From: Aquimonas sp044344935
GTDB taxonomy: Bacteria > Pseudomonadota > Gammaproteobacteria > Xanthomonadales > Xanthomonadaceae
DNA length: 17,987 nt
Assembly: GCA_044344935.1 (NCBI GenBank)
Contig: JBIJCA010000063.1
Coordinates: 1 to 17,987 of the forward strand
Direction of reading: 5' to 3'
Both the position numbers and the translations under genes were made by a program. Under the pieces are notes generated by a model. The model did not search any database. It saw only the letters and a program-made list of their open reading frames with translations, and had not been told where the DNA came from. Positions 6,597 through 13,816 of this stretch are shown piece by piece (position 1 is the first letter of the stretch; the number at the start of each line of letters is the position of its first letter).

Positions 6597-6995
6597 ATGA
6601 AGCGCATTCTTTTCCTGTGTCCCGACAACAGTGCCCTGAGCCCGATGGCGCAGGCGCTGGCGCGCCTCTACGCGCAGGAAGACACGCGCACCTACAGCGC
6701 AGGCCTCGCGGCCGCCGACGCTTTCGAGCACCGGCTGGCCGGCATGCTCGGTGAGCTCGGTCTGTCGCCGCGCATCAGCGTGCCGCAGTCGCTGGCCGAG
6801 CACGATGACCTCAGCTTCGACAGCTGCGTGCTGCTCGGTCCCGCCGACTTCCACGCGCCCGGCGTCAACATCGATCTGCACTGGGTGATGCCCGAACCCT
6901 GCAACCTCGCCGACGACGCCTATCGCGCGCTGCGCGACCGCCTCGCCGAGCGCGTGCGCCACCTGATGAATCTGTTCGAGACCGAGGTCGACTGA
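6597..6995 (+). CDS. Low-molecular-weight phosphatase-like protein with degenerate active site
   Basis: 132 residues with the fold signature of the low-molecular-weight tyrosine phosphatase / ArsC-type family: MKRILFLCPDNSALSPMAQAL at the N-terminus, TYSAGL after the first helix, and a C-terminal WVMPEP followed by a helix RALRDRLAERVRHLM. The catalytic P-loop of this family is C-x5-R-S. Here Cys8 and Ser15 are kept but the phosphate-binding Arg is Leu14, and the usual Asp-Pro general-acid motif reads Glu-Pro (PEP). I infer a non-catalytic or altered-function member, possibly a binding protein. The frame is open upstream, but the family match begins exactly at the ATG at 6597; no good ribosome site precedes it. 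pilU follows after 73 bases or less. Confidence 0.75.
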   Translation: MKRILFLCPDNSALSPMAQALARLYAQEDTRTYSAGLAAADAFEHRLAGMLGELGLSPRISVPQSLAEHDDLSFDSCVLLGPADFHAPGVNIDLHWVMPEPCNLADDAYRALRDRLAERVRHLMNLFETEVD

Positions 6996-7068
6996 TCGAT
7001 CGCAAGGGATCGCGGTGGCGCGCCATGCAGCGCCGGCGCGGCCTCCTCCACCGGAGCTGCCCACCGTC

Positions 7069-8199
7069 ATGGCGACACTTGAAATCACCCCCTTCCTGCG
7101 GCTGATGGCCGAGCACCACGCCTCCGACCTGTTCTTTTCGGTCGGCGCGCCGCCCAGCATCAAGATCCAGGGTGTCACCCGCCATGTCGGCGACAAGCTC
7201 CTCAGCGGCGAGGCCCTGCACGATCTCGCCTATGCCTCGATGAACGACAAGCAGCAGCGCGAGTTCGAGTCCACGCTGGAGATGAACCTCGCGATCGCGC
7301 TGCCGGGCACGGGCCGCTTCCGCCTGTCCATCTACCGCCAGCGCGGCAGCATCGCGGTGGCGGTGCGCTACATCACCAGTCAGATTCCCTCGCTCGCCGA
7401 GCTCAACCTGCCGCCGGTGCTGAACGAGCTGATCCTGCTGCCGCGCGGGCTGATCCTGGTGGTCGGCGCCACCGGCTCGGGCAAGTCCTCGACGCTGGCA
7501 GCGATGATCGATCACCGCAACCGCAACCGCACCCGCACCGGCCACATCCTCACGGTTGAAGACCCGATCGAATTCCTGCACGAGCACAAGCAGTCGGTGG
7601 TCGACCAGCGCGAGATCGGCATCGACACGCTGAGCTATGCGGCAGCGCTGAAGAACGCAATGCGGCAGGCGCCGGAAGTGATCATGATCGGCGAGATCCG
7701 CGATCGTGAAACCATGGCGGCGGCGATCGCCTATGCCGAGACCGGTCATCTGTGCCTGTCGACCCTGCATGCCAACAACGCCAACCAGACGCTCGACCGC
7801 ATCATCAATTTCTTCCCCGAGACCGCGCGCCACCAGCTGCTGATCGATCTGTCGCTGAACTTGAAGGCGGTGATCAGCCAGCGCCTCATCCGCGCGATCG
7901 ACGGCACGCGCGTGCCGGCGGTAGAGATCCTGATGTCCAGCCCCTACATCGCCGACCTGATCGAGAAGGGCGAGATCGCCGGCATCAAGGAAGCAATGAA
8001 GGCCTCGAAGGAGAACGGCATGCAGACCTTCGATGGCGCGCTCTACGAGCTCTACGCCGCCGGCCGCATCCGCTACGAGCAGGCGATCGAGAACGCCGAC
8101 TCGCGGACCGACCTGGCCCTGCGCATCCGGCTGGAGGGCGGGCCCGCCAGCCACGAGCTGGACGGCATGAGCATCGCCGGGCTGGACCCGAGGCGCTGA
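7069..8199 (+). CDS. pilU: Type IV pilus retraction ATPase PilU
   Basis: A cytoplasmic hexameric ATPase that assists PilT in pilus retraction and twitching motility. The 376-residue protein shows an N-terminal PAS-like region with ASDLFFSVGAPPS, Walker A GATGSGKS (133-140), Asp box LTVEDPIEF (161-169), Walker B VIMIGEIRD (204-212) and His box STLHANNANQ (231-240). The segment MKASKENGMQTFDGAL (310-325) and LDRIINFFP are PilU-like rather than PilT-like. I chose ATG 7069 because the family begins there, but a GTG at 7015 with AAGGGA five bases upstream would add 18 Pro/Arg-rich residues and is a real alternative. pilT is not adjacent in this window, although the two are often paired. Confidence 0.93.
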   Translation: MATLEITPFLRLMAEHHASDLFFSVGAPPSIKIQGVTRHVGDKLLSGEALHDLAYASMNDKQQREFESTLEMNLAIALPGTGRFRLSIYRQRGSIAVAVRYITSQIPSLAELNLPPVLNELILLPRGLILVVGATGSGKSSTLAAMIDHRNRNRTRTGHILTVEDPIEFLHEHKQSVVDQREIGIDTLSYAAALKNAMRQAPEVIMIGEIRDRETMAAAIAYAETGHLCLSTLHANNANQTLDRIINFFPETARHQLLIDLSLNLKAVISQRLIRAIDGTRVPAVEILMSSPYIADLIEKGEIAGIKEAMKASKENGMQTFDGALYELYAAGRIRYEQAIENADSRTDLALRIRLEGGPASHELDGMSIAGLDPRR

Positions 8200-8225
8200 G
8201 GCGTCCCAGGACCTGATCGACGCTC

Positions 8226-8256
8226 CTGCCCGGCGTCGTGCCGGTGGCGCGGGCAG
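8226..8256. terminator. Candidate hairpin after pilU
   Basis: CTGCCCG (8226-8232) and CGGGCAG (8250-8256) form a perfect 7-base outer stem; an alternative inner pairing, CCGGC/GCCGG, is also possible. It lies 26 bases after the pilU stop in the 158-base gap before the RND adaptor gene. It lacks a U-tract. Nothing else clear is seen in the gap. Confidence 0.3.
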
Positions 8257-8357
8257 TGAGCAAGGGCCTGCGCACCGCTGCGACGGAAATCCTCGACGTC
8301 TGCGTTGAAGGTCCGCGATTCGCACTCTCGCGACGTGACCTGTCGGAACCTTTACGG

Positions 8358-9446
8358 ATGTCAATTCCACTCCACCGCCCCCTGCCGATCGCGGTCGCGC
8401 TGCTGTCCGCGGCCTTCGTCCTGTCCGCCTGTTCGGATTCCACACCGCCGGCCGCGCCCGCACAGGGCGCCCGCGTCGAGGCCGAGCGCAGTCTGCCCGT
8501 GCGCGCCTACACCCTGGCGCCGCGCACCCTGGGGCGCAGCGTGCTGGTGGCCGGCACAGTCGAGCCGCTGCGCAGCATCCAGCTGGCCGCGCGCACCGAC
8601 GGCGTGGTCGCCGAGGTCGGGGTCGAAGCCGGCGACCGCGTGCGCGCCGGCCAGCTGCTGGCGCGCATCGACGTCAGCGAGCAGCAGGCTGAGCTCAACC
8701 GCGCCGAAGCCGCGCTGCGCGAGGCGCGCGCCAACTTCGAGCGGCTGGACGCCCTGCGCGGCCGCAGCTTTGTCGACGCCGCCAGCGTGCTGAGCGCGCG
8801 CTCCGCGCTGGAGGTCGCCGAAAGCGACGTGGAGCTCTGGCGCACCCGCGTCGAGTTCGGCCGCATCGAGGCCAGCATCGACAGCTACGTGATTGATCGA
8901 CTGATCGAGCCGGGCGCGGCGGTGGGGCGGCTGGCGCCGGCCTTCGAGCTGGCCGATCTGGATCAGCTGGTGCTGCGGGTCGGCGTCTCCGAGCTGGATG
9001 CCGCGCGCATTGCGCCGGGCGGCGAGGTTGAGGTGACGGTCGACGCGCTCGCCGGCGAGACCGTCGAAGCCCGCGTGCGCCGCGTGTTCCCGGCGGCCGA
9101 CCCGACCAGCCGGCTGGTCACGGTCGAACTTGAACTGCCGCAGGCGCATGCGCGCGGCGTGCGCCCCGGCTTTCTGGCGCGCGCGCGCTTCGCCATCGAG
9201 GCGCGCAGCGATGTGCTGGCGGTGCCCGCGGCGGCGGTGGGCCTCGGCGAACAGAGCTTCGTGATGGTGATCGACGGCGAAGGCCTGCTGGCCCGCCGCG
9301 AAGTCGAGACGGGCGTGGTGCGCGGCGAGTGGCGCGAGATCACGGCAGGCCTTGAAGCCGGCGAGCGCATCGTCGCCACCAGTCCGCTCGACCTCGCCGC
9401 CGGTGATCGCGTGCGCGTGGTCGAGACGGTGGGAGACGAGGCATGA
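8358..9446 (+). CDS. RND efflux periplasmic adaptor lipoprotein
   Basis: A membrane-fusion protein that bridges an inner-membrane RND pump and an outer-membrane channel. The 362-residue protein has a lipoprotein signal, AVALLSAAFVLSAC, with lipidated Cys25. It is followed by the adaptor pattern: LAARTDGVVAEVGVEAGDRVRAGQLLARID (biotinyl-lipoyl half), a short helical hairpin around residues 110-160, the returning half ending GAAVGRLAPAFELADLD, a beta-barrel, and a membrane-proximal domain with VPAAAVGLGEQSFV. The hairpin is short, as in HAE1-type systems. I chose ATG 8358 because it gives a complete lipoprotein signal. The stop overlaps the pump gene start by 4 bases (ATGA). No outer-membrane channel gene is in this pair. 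Confidence 0.92.
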   Translation: MSIPLHRPLPIAVALLSAAFVLSACSDSTPPAAPAQGARVEAERSLPVRAYTLAPRTLGRSVLVAGTVEPLRSIQLAARTDGVVAEVGVEAGDRVRAGQLLARIDVSEQQAELNRAEAALREARANFERLDALRGRSFVDAASVLSARSALEVAESDVELWRTRVEFGRIEASIDSYVIDRLIEPGAAVGRLAPAFELADLDQLVLRVGVSELDAARIAPGGEVEVTVDALAGETVEARVRRVFPAADPTSRLVTVELELPQAHARGVRPGFLARARFAIEARSDVLAVPAAAVGLGEQSFVMVIDGEGLLARREVETGVVRGEWREITAGLEAGERIVATSPLDLAAGDRVRVVETVGDEA

Positions 9447-12400
9447 GCGGCGAGGGCTCGATCCGCGCCAAGGCCGCGCGCCGCTACCGTGGCCTCACTC
9501 ACGCCGCCATTCGACGCCCGATCGGCACCGCCGCGATCACCAGCGTGGTGCTGGTGCTGGGCCTGTTCTTCATCGGCCGCCTGCCGGTCGATCTGCTGCC
9601 CGAGGTGGTGTATCCGCTGATCCGCGTCGATGTCTCCTACCCCGGCGTGGCGCCCGAGGTGATGGAAGAGCAGATCACCCGCCCGCTGGAGCGCCAGCTC
9701 GCCTCCACCGAGGGCCTGACGCTGATGGCCAGCGAGGCCGAGGAGGGCAGCACCGACGTCAGCCTGCTGTTCCGCTACGGCACCGATCTCGATCTCGCCC
9801 TGCAGGACGCCGCGCGTCTCGTCGAACGCGCCCGCGGCCAGCTGCCCGACGACATCGAGCCGCCGCGCCTGTCGAAGTTCGATCCCGGCGCGCAGGCGGT
9901 GTTCGAGGCGGGCTTCTCGTCGGACCGGCGCAGCGCGCGCGAAGTGCGCGACTGGCTCGACAACCGGCTCGCGCCGCAGCTGCAGTCCATTCCCGGTGTG
10001 TCCGGCGTGCTCAGCGTAGGCGGCCAGGAGCGCGAGCTTGAAGTTGTCGTCGACCAGCAGCGCCTGCGCGCCTACGGCTTGAGCCTGGCCGATGTCTCGG
10101 CACAGCTCGCCGCCGAGAACCAGAACGTTTCGGCCGGCAACATCACCAGCAGCAGCATGGACGTGCGCGCGCGCACCGAGGGCCGTTTCACCTCGGCCGA
10201 GGACATCGCCGCCGTGCTGCTGCAGATCCCCAACAGCGACAGCCGCATCCGCCTCGATGAAGTCGCCGAGGTGCGCGACGGTTTCCGCGAGCAGCGCGTG
10301 TTCGTGCGCCTGAACGGCGAGGCCGCCACTCAGCTGTCGGTGTTCAAGCAGCCCGATGCCAACACCGTGCAGGTGGTGGATGAAGTGCAGGCGCGGATGG
10401 ACTCGCTGCGCGCCTCGGGTTTCATTCCAGAGGACATCGTCTTCAGCACCACCCGCGACGGCGCCTACTTCGTCCGCGGCTCGGTGGAGTCGGTGGCTTC
10501 GGCGGCGATCATGGGCGGCGTGCTGGCGATGCTGGTGGTGCTGTTCTTCCTCGGCAGCGTGCGCGGCAGCGTGGTCATCGGACTGTCGATCCCGCTGGCG
10601 ATCCTGGCGACCTTCGCGCTGATGGGCGGCGCGGGCTTGAGCCTCAACGTGATGAGCCTCGGCGGGTTGGCCTTGGGTGTCGGGCTGCTGCTGGACAACG
10701 CCATCGTCATGCTGGAGAACATCGAGCGCCACCGCAGCGAGCTGCGCGAGGACCCCGAGCAGGCCGCGCATGCGGGCGCCGACGAGGTGATCTCGGCAGT
10801 CACTGCCGGCACCCTGACCAACCTGGCCGCGGTGCTGCCCTTCCTGCTGATCACCGGGCTGGCGACGCTGGTGTTCCGCGAGCTGCTGGTGACGATCTCC
10901 TTCGCCGTGGTCGCCTCGCTCGCCGTCGCGCTGACGCTGGTGCCGATGCTGGCCGCGCAGATGGCCAAGCTGCGCTTTTCCTCCGGCTTCGACCGCAGCC
11001 TCCCCTACCGCGCGTTCAGTCGACTCATGCGCACGGTCACCGAGGGCTACCGCAGCCTGCTGCGCGTGCTGCTGCCGCGGCGCGGCTGGGTGCTGCTGTT
11101 CGCGTTTGCCAGCGTACTCGCCGCTCTGCCGCTGGGTTCGCGCCTGGGCAGCGAGTTCCTGCCCCAGCTCGACGACGGCAGCCTGAACGTGCGCCTCGCC
11201 CTGCCGGCCGGCACCACGCCCGAGCAGACCGACCGCGCGACCCGCGAAGTCGAGGCCGCGATCCGCGCGCTGCCGCATGTGAGCAGCGTGTTCACTGTGT
11301 CCGGCGGCAACGTCTGGGGCGGCACCGTGTCCGAACGCGCCGGCCGCGGCTGGCTGTCGATCCAGCTGGAAGACGCCCGCCTGCGTCCGGACTGGCCGAT
11401 CGGCCGCTGGGCGCGCGAGGCGCAGCGCAAGGTCAGCGCGCTCGACATCGCCGGCGCCGACATCGCGGTCCGCAGCAATGGCATCCGTGGGCTCAACTTC
11501 GGCCTGTCGGGCAACGACATGGAGCTGAAAGTGCTGGGCGAGGATCTGCCGACCCTGCAGAAGCTGGCCCGCGAGATCATCCGCGCGATCGAGGACATTC
11601 CGGGCCTCGAAGCGGTCGAGATGGACGATGAGGACCGCACCCCGGCCCTGCAGATCGAGGTCGACCGCGAGCGCGCCGCGGCGCTTGGGCTGGACGTGCG
11701 CGCGGTGGCCCAGGCCTTGCGCCAGGCCGTCACCGGCACCGTGCCGACCCGCTACAGCACCGGCGTCAACGAGTACGACGTGCGCGTGCGGATGCCGCGC
11801 GAGGAGGTCGAGAACCTCGACCGGCTCGGCGAAGTGATCGTCGCCAACGGCGCCAATGGGCCGATCCAGGCGCGCCAAGTCGCGAGCTTCACCTTGGGCG
11901 AAGGCCCGGCCGAGATCGGCCGCGAGAACCAGCTGCGCATCCAACGCATCGTCGGCGCCTTCAATACGGCAGAGAACGATGTCGGCAGCATCCTGGCCGA
12001 AGTGCAGCGCCGGTTGGCCACCATCGACATGCCCGAGCAGTACGGCGTGGCGCTGGGCGGCCAGTTCGAGACCGTGGAGGAGACCGAGCGCGAGATGAAC
12101 ACGGTGATCGTGCTGGCCGTGTTTCTGGTGCTGGTGGTGATGATCGTGCAGTACGAGCAGCTGACCAACCCGCTGGTGATCATGACCGCAGCGCCGCTCG
12201 CGCTCGGCGGCGCGCTGCTGGCCCTGTGGCTGTCGTCGACGCCACTGTCGGCGCCGGTGTTCCTCGGCGTAGTGCTGCTGATCGGCATCGTGGTGAACAA
12301 TGCCATCCTGCTGGTCGAGTACATCGAACAGGGTCGCGCGCGCGGACTGGCTGACGACGAGGCGGTGATCGAAGCCGGCGCGGTGCGCCTGCGGCCGATC

Positions 12401-12634
12401 CTGATGACCACGCTGACCACCGTGGTCGGCATGCTGCCGCTGGCGGTGGGCCTCGACGCGGGCGGCCTGCTGATGCAGCCGCTGGCGGTCGCCGTGGTCG
12501 GCGGCCTGATGAGCTCGATGCTGCTGACCCTGGTGCTGATTCCCTGCCTGTACCTGGTGGCCCAGCCGGCGGCGCGGCGGGTCATCGATTTGCTCACCCG
12601 TAGGCGTTCGCGGCTGGCGGCCTCGGGCGCATAA
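9443..12634 (+). CDS. RND efflux pump permease (HAE1-like)
   Basis: An inner-membrane proton-driven pump of 1063 residues, the usual size. Landmarks: first membrane helix after RRPIGTAAITS, the porter-domain entry LPVDLLPEVVYPLIRVDVSYPGVAP, membrane helix 4 with GLALGVGLLLDNAIVMLENIE (proton-relay Asp418, with Asn419 where AcrB has a second Asp), the second porter half around SRLGSEFLPQLDDGSLNV, and the C-terminal helices with NNAILLVEYIEQGRARG and RLRPILMTTLTTVVGMLPLA. The DN pair and the lack of the metal-pump DGAVVMVEN motif argue for drug/hydrophobe transport rather than heavy metals. The substrate cannot be told from sequence. Its ATG overlaps the adaptor stop, so the two are translationally coupled. 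A 993-residue antisense frame across it is a composition shadow. Confidence 0.93.
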   Translation: MSGEGSIRAKAARRYRGLTHAAIRRPIGTAAITSVVLVLGLFFIGRLPVDLLPEVVYPLIRVDVSYPGVAPEVMEEQITRPLERQLASTEGLTLMASEAEEGSTDVSLLFRYGTDLDLALQDAARLVERARGQLPDDIEPPRLSKFDPGAQAVFEAGFSSDRRSAREVRDWLDNRLAPQLQSIPGVSGVLSVGGQERELEVVVDQQRLRAYGLSLADVSAQLAAENQNVSAGNITSSSMDVRARTEGRFTSAEDIAAVLLQIPNSDSRIRLDEVAEVRDGFREQRVFVRLNGEAATQLSVFKQPDANTVQVVDEVQARMDSLRASGFIPEDIVFSTTRDGAYFVRGSVESVASAAIMGGVLAMLVVLFFLGSVRGSVVIGLSIPLAILATFALMGGAGLSLNVMSLGGLALGVGLLLDNAIVMLENIERHRSELREDPEQAAHAGADEVISAVTAGTLTNLAAVLPFLLITGLATLVFRELLVTISFAVVASLAVALTLVPMLAAQMAKLRFSSGFDRSLPYRAFSRLMRTVTEGYRSLLRVLLPRRGWVLLFAFASVLAALPLGSRLGSEFLPQLDDGSLNVRLALPAGTTPEQTDRATREVEAAIRALPHVSSVFTVSGGNVWGGTVSERAGRGWLSIQLEDARLRPDWPIGRWAREAQRKVSALDIAGADIAVRSNGIRGLNFGLSGNDMELKVLGEDLPTLQKLAREIIRAIEDIPGLEAVEMDDEDRTPALQIEVDRERAAALGLDVRAVAQALRQAVTGTVPTRYSTGVNEYDVRVRMPREEVENLDRLGEVIVANGANGPIQARQVASFTLGEGPAEIGRENQLRIQRIVGAFNTAENDVGSILAEVQRRLATIDMPEQYGVALGGQFETVEETEREMNTVIVLAVFLVLVVMIVQYEQLTNPLVIMTAAPLALGGALLALWLSSTPLSAPVFLGVVLLIGIVVNNAILLVEYIEQGRARGLADDEAVIEAGAVRLRPILMTTLTTVVGMLPLAVGLDAGGLLMQPLAVAVVGGLMSSMLLTLVLIPCLYLVAQPAARRVIDLLTRRRSRLAASGA

Positions 12635-12667
12635 GCGAAAAGAAGGGCCGTCCCTGGCCCGGGCAGA

Positions 12668-12687
12668 CGGCGGCCGGGAGACCGCCG
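12668..12687. terminator. Candidate hairpin between convergent genes
   Basis: CGGCGG at 12668-12673 and CCGCCG at 12682-12687 pair around an 8-base loop. A second small stem, GGGCC/GGCCC, precedes it. They lie in the 73-base gap between the pump gene and the convergent DUF1161 gene, where transcription from both sides should end. There is no U-tract. Confidence 0.35.
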
Positions 12688-12707
12688 CAGCCCCAAGGAT
12701 CGGCTGA

Positions 12708-13031
12708 CTACAGCTCGTTCTGCGCGCGTGTCTCGATCACCGGTGCGCTGGCCACAGCCTCGGCATCCGGCACCGGCGCGCCGCGCTGGTAGGCGATCCG
12801 TGCGGTGCCGCCGTTGCAGCTGCCGACGATCCGGCCGACGCCTGCGGCGTCCGGCTCGACGATCTGCAGCTGGTAGTGCAGGACCCCGTTGGACTCGATG
12901 CGCGCGGCGATTTCGGACTTCAACTCCTCGCAGTCCTTGCGCTGCGACTGCGCCGACGCTGGCGCAGCCGCTGTTGCCAGAACGCTCAGCAGCAGGGTGG
13001 ACTGGATGGCAAACATCAGGCTGCGCTTCAT
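12708..13031 (-). CDS. DUF1161 family secreted protein
   Basis: 107 residues with a clear Sec signal peptide, MKRSLMFAIQSTLLLSVLA, ending in PASA (cleavage expected after residue 27). The mature part matches the DUF1161 pattern: CEELKSEIAARIESNGV (34-50), a YQLQIVEPD strand and GRIVGSCNGGTARIAYQR (66-83). Cys34 and Cys72 probably form a disulfide. The molecular function of the family is unknown; members are small periplasmic proteins. The start is supported by GAGGAG six bases upstream (13038-13043 on the minus strand) and by the signal peptide, although the frame is open further. The tail after residue 84 is Ala/Pro/Glu-rich and looks disordered. It is transcribed away from the metal-efflux operon. 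Confidence 0.85.
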   Translation of the reverse strand: MKRSLMFAIQSTLLLSVLATAAAPASAQSQRKDCEELKSEIAARIESNGVLHYQLQIVEPDAAGVGRIVGSCNGGTARIAYQRGAPVPDAEAVASAPVIETRAQNEL

Positions 13032-13196
13032 GGCGGACTCCTCGGGGCGGGCAACGCGGGCTGCGTTGAAGCACAGCCTGCGCGGCGCACAGGGCGCAGC
13101 GAGGGAGCGGATGTGGCGGAACGCGGGCAGCCGAGTGGCCGTGGTCGCAATCAAGGCTTGGTAGCGCAGTTGCCTGTTGCGAGGACGTTCGGCCGC

Positions 13197-13336
13197 GCGA
13201 TGTTGGGCCGCGCCGCGCTTGGCCCAACCTGTGGGGCGTCGTGCTCTTGTAGGTTGGGCCAAGCCGAAGGCGCGGCCCAACGGCGCGGCATTGCAGGTTT
13301 CGTCGAGGCTGGGTCGTGCGATGTCGGGCCGCGCTG
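13197..13336. repeat. Palindromic repeat cluster, family B
   Basis: Two inverted copies of a GTTGGGCC/GGCCCAAC palindrome lie at 13202-13228 and 13253-13281. The second has an inner GCC-GAA-GGC stem, so the whole can form a long cruciform. The first is close to the reverse complement of the second. A third, degenerate piece at 13319-13336 repeats GATGTYGGGCCGCGCYGC from 13199. The cluster fills the gap between the DUF1161 gene and the repressor promoter region. The sequence differs from family A. Confidence 0.8.
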
Positions 13337-13347
13337 CTCGCCTGCAA

Positions 13348-13384
13348 AAAACCGATTGACGATCGGTTTTATCTGGCGGACGAT
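13348..13384 (+). promoter_or_regulatory. Candidate operator/promoter of the BlaI-type operon
   Basis: AAAACCGAT (13348-13356) and ATCGGTTTT (13362-13370) are exact reverse complements around TGACG. A -35-like TTGACG occupies 13356-13361 inside the dyad, and a weak -10-like GACGAT (13379-13384) follows at 17 bases. The A/T-rich arms stand out in this GC-rich DNA. BlaI/MecI repressors bind such dyads over their own promoters, and the gene for one starts 16 bases later. A weak bidirectional terminator (A-run, stem, T-run) is the main alternative. Confidence 0.5.
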
Positions 13385-13399
13385 CTGCACCCCGACTCG

Positions 13400-13816
13400 A
13401 TGCCGATGCCCGTCATGCCGCCTGCACTACCCCCTTTGGGTGACCTCGAACTCGCGGTCATGGAAGACGTCTGGCAGCACGGGGACGTGGACGCGAAGTC
13501 GGCGCATGCGCGTGTGGGCGAGGTGCGCGGCATTTCGCTGAACACGGTGCAGTCCACGCTTGAGCGCCTGTTCCGAAAGGCGCTGCTGACGCGGGTGAAG
13601 CACAGTCATGCCTATCGCTATAGCGCCCGGGTCGATCGCGCCGCCCTGGTCGGCCAGTTGATCGAAGCCACGGTCGGGCGACTGACCGAAGCCGAGCCGG
13701 CCGCCATGATGTCCGCCTTTGTCGACATCGCCGCGCGCGCCGGCGAGGGCCAGCTTCGCGAGCTGGAGGCGCTGGTGGCGGCGCGCCGCGCCAAGCAGGG
13801 ACGCAAGCGCCCATGA
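13400..13816 (+). CDS. BlaI/MecI/CopY family transcriptional repressor
   Basis: A dimeric winged-helix repressor of 138 residues. The N-terminal domain (about 13-75) shows the family pattern LGDLELAVMEDVW, then an SLNTVQSTLERLFRKALLTR recognition region and AYRYSARVDR, followed by a helical dimerisation part and a basic tail (KQGRKRP). Repressors of this family are inactivated by cleavage when a BlaR1/MecR1 protease is active, or by metal in CopY. No CopY-type Cys motif is present, so direct metal sensing is unlikely and cleavage by the partner is the better guess. Three in-frame ATGs (13400, 13406, 13415) could start it; none has a strong ribosome site. The stop overlaps the protease start (ATGA). 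It probably represses its own operon through the dyad upstream. Confidence 0.88.
   Translation: MPMPVMPPALPPLGDLELAVMEDVWQHGDVDAKSAHARVGEVRGISLNTVQSTLERLFRKALLTRVKHSHAYRYSARVDRAALVGQLIEATVGRLTEAEPAAMMSAFVDIAARAGEGQLRELEALVAARRAKQGRKRP

Noticed and set aside
6380..6628. N-terminal extension of Ogt by up to 83 residues
   Set aside because: The extension is Arg/Ser/Gly-rich, overlaps the start of the opposite gene and does not resemble the family. The family N-terminus begins at the ATG at 6377-6379.
8963..11944. 993-codon open frame on the minus strand across the RND pump gene
   Set aside because: Its product is rich in His, Gln, Arg and Ala with no domain. It is the expected shadow of a long GC-rich gene whose plus-strand product has clear RND motifs.
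13032..13280. Longer version of the DUF1161 gene with 83 extra N-terminal residues
   Set aside because: A complete signal peptide and a well-spaced GAGGAG mark the ATG at 13029-13031. The extension runs into the family B repeats.
13348..13370. Rho-independent terminator instead of an operator
   Set aside because: The GC part of the stem is only five pairs and no plus-strand gene ends just upstream. An operator overlapping a -35 fits the neighbouring repressor better, though the terminator reading is not excluded.
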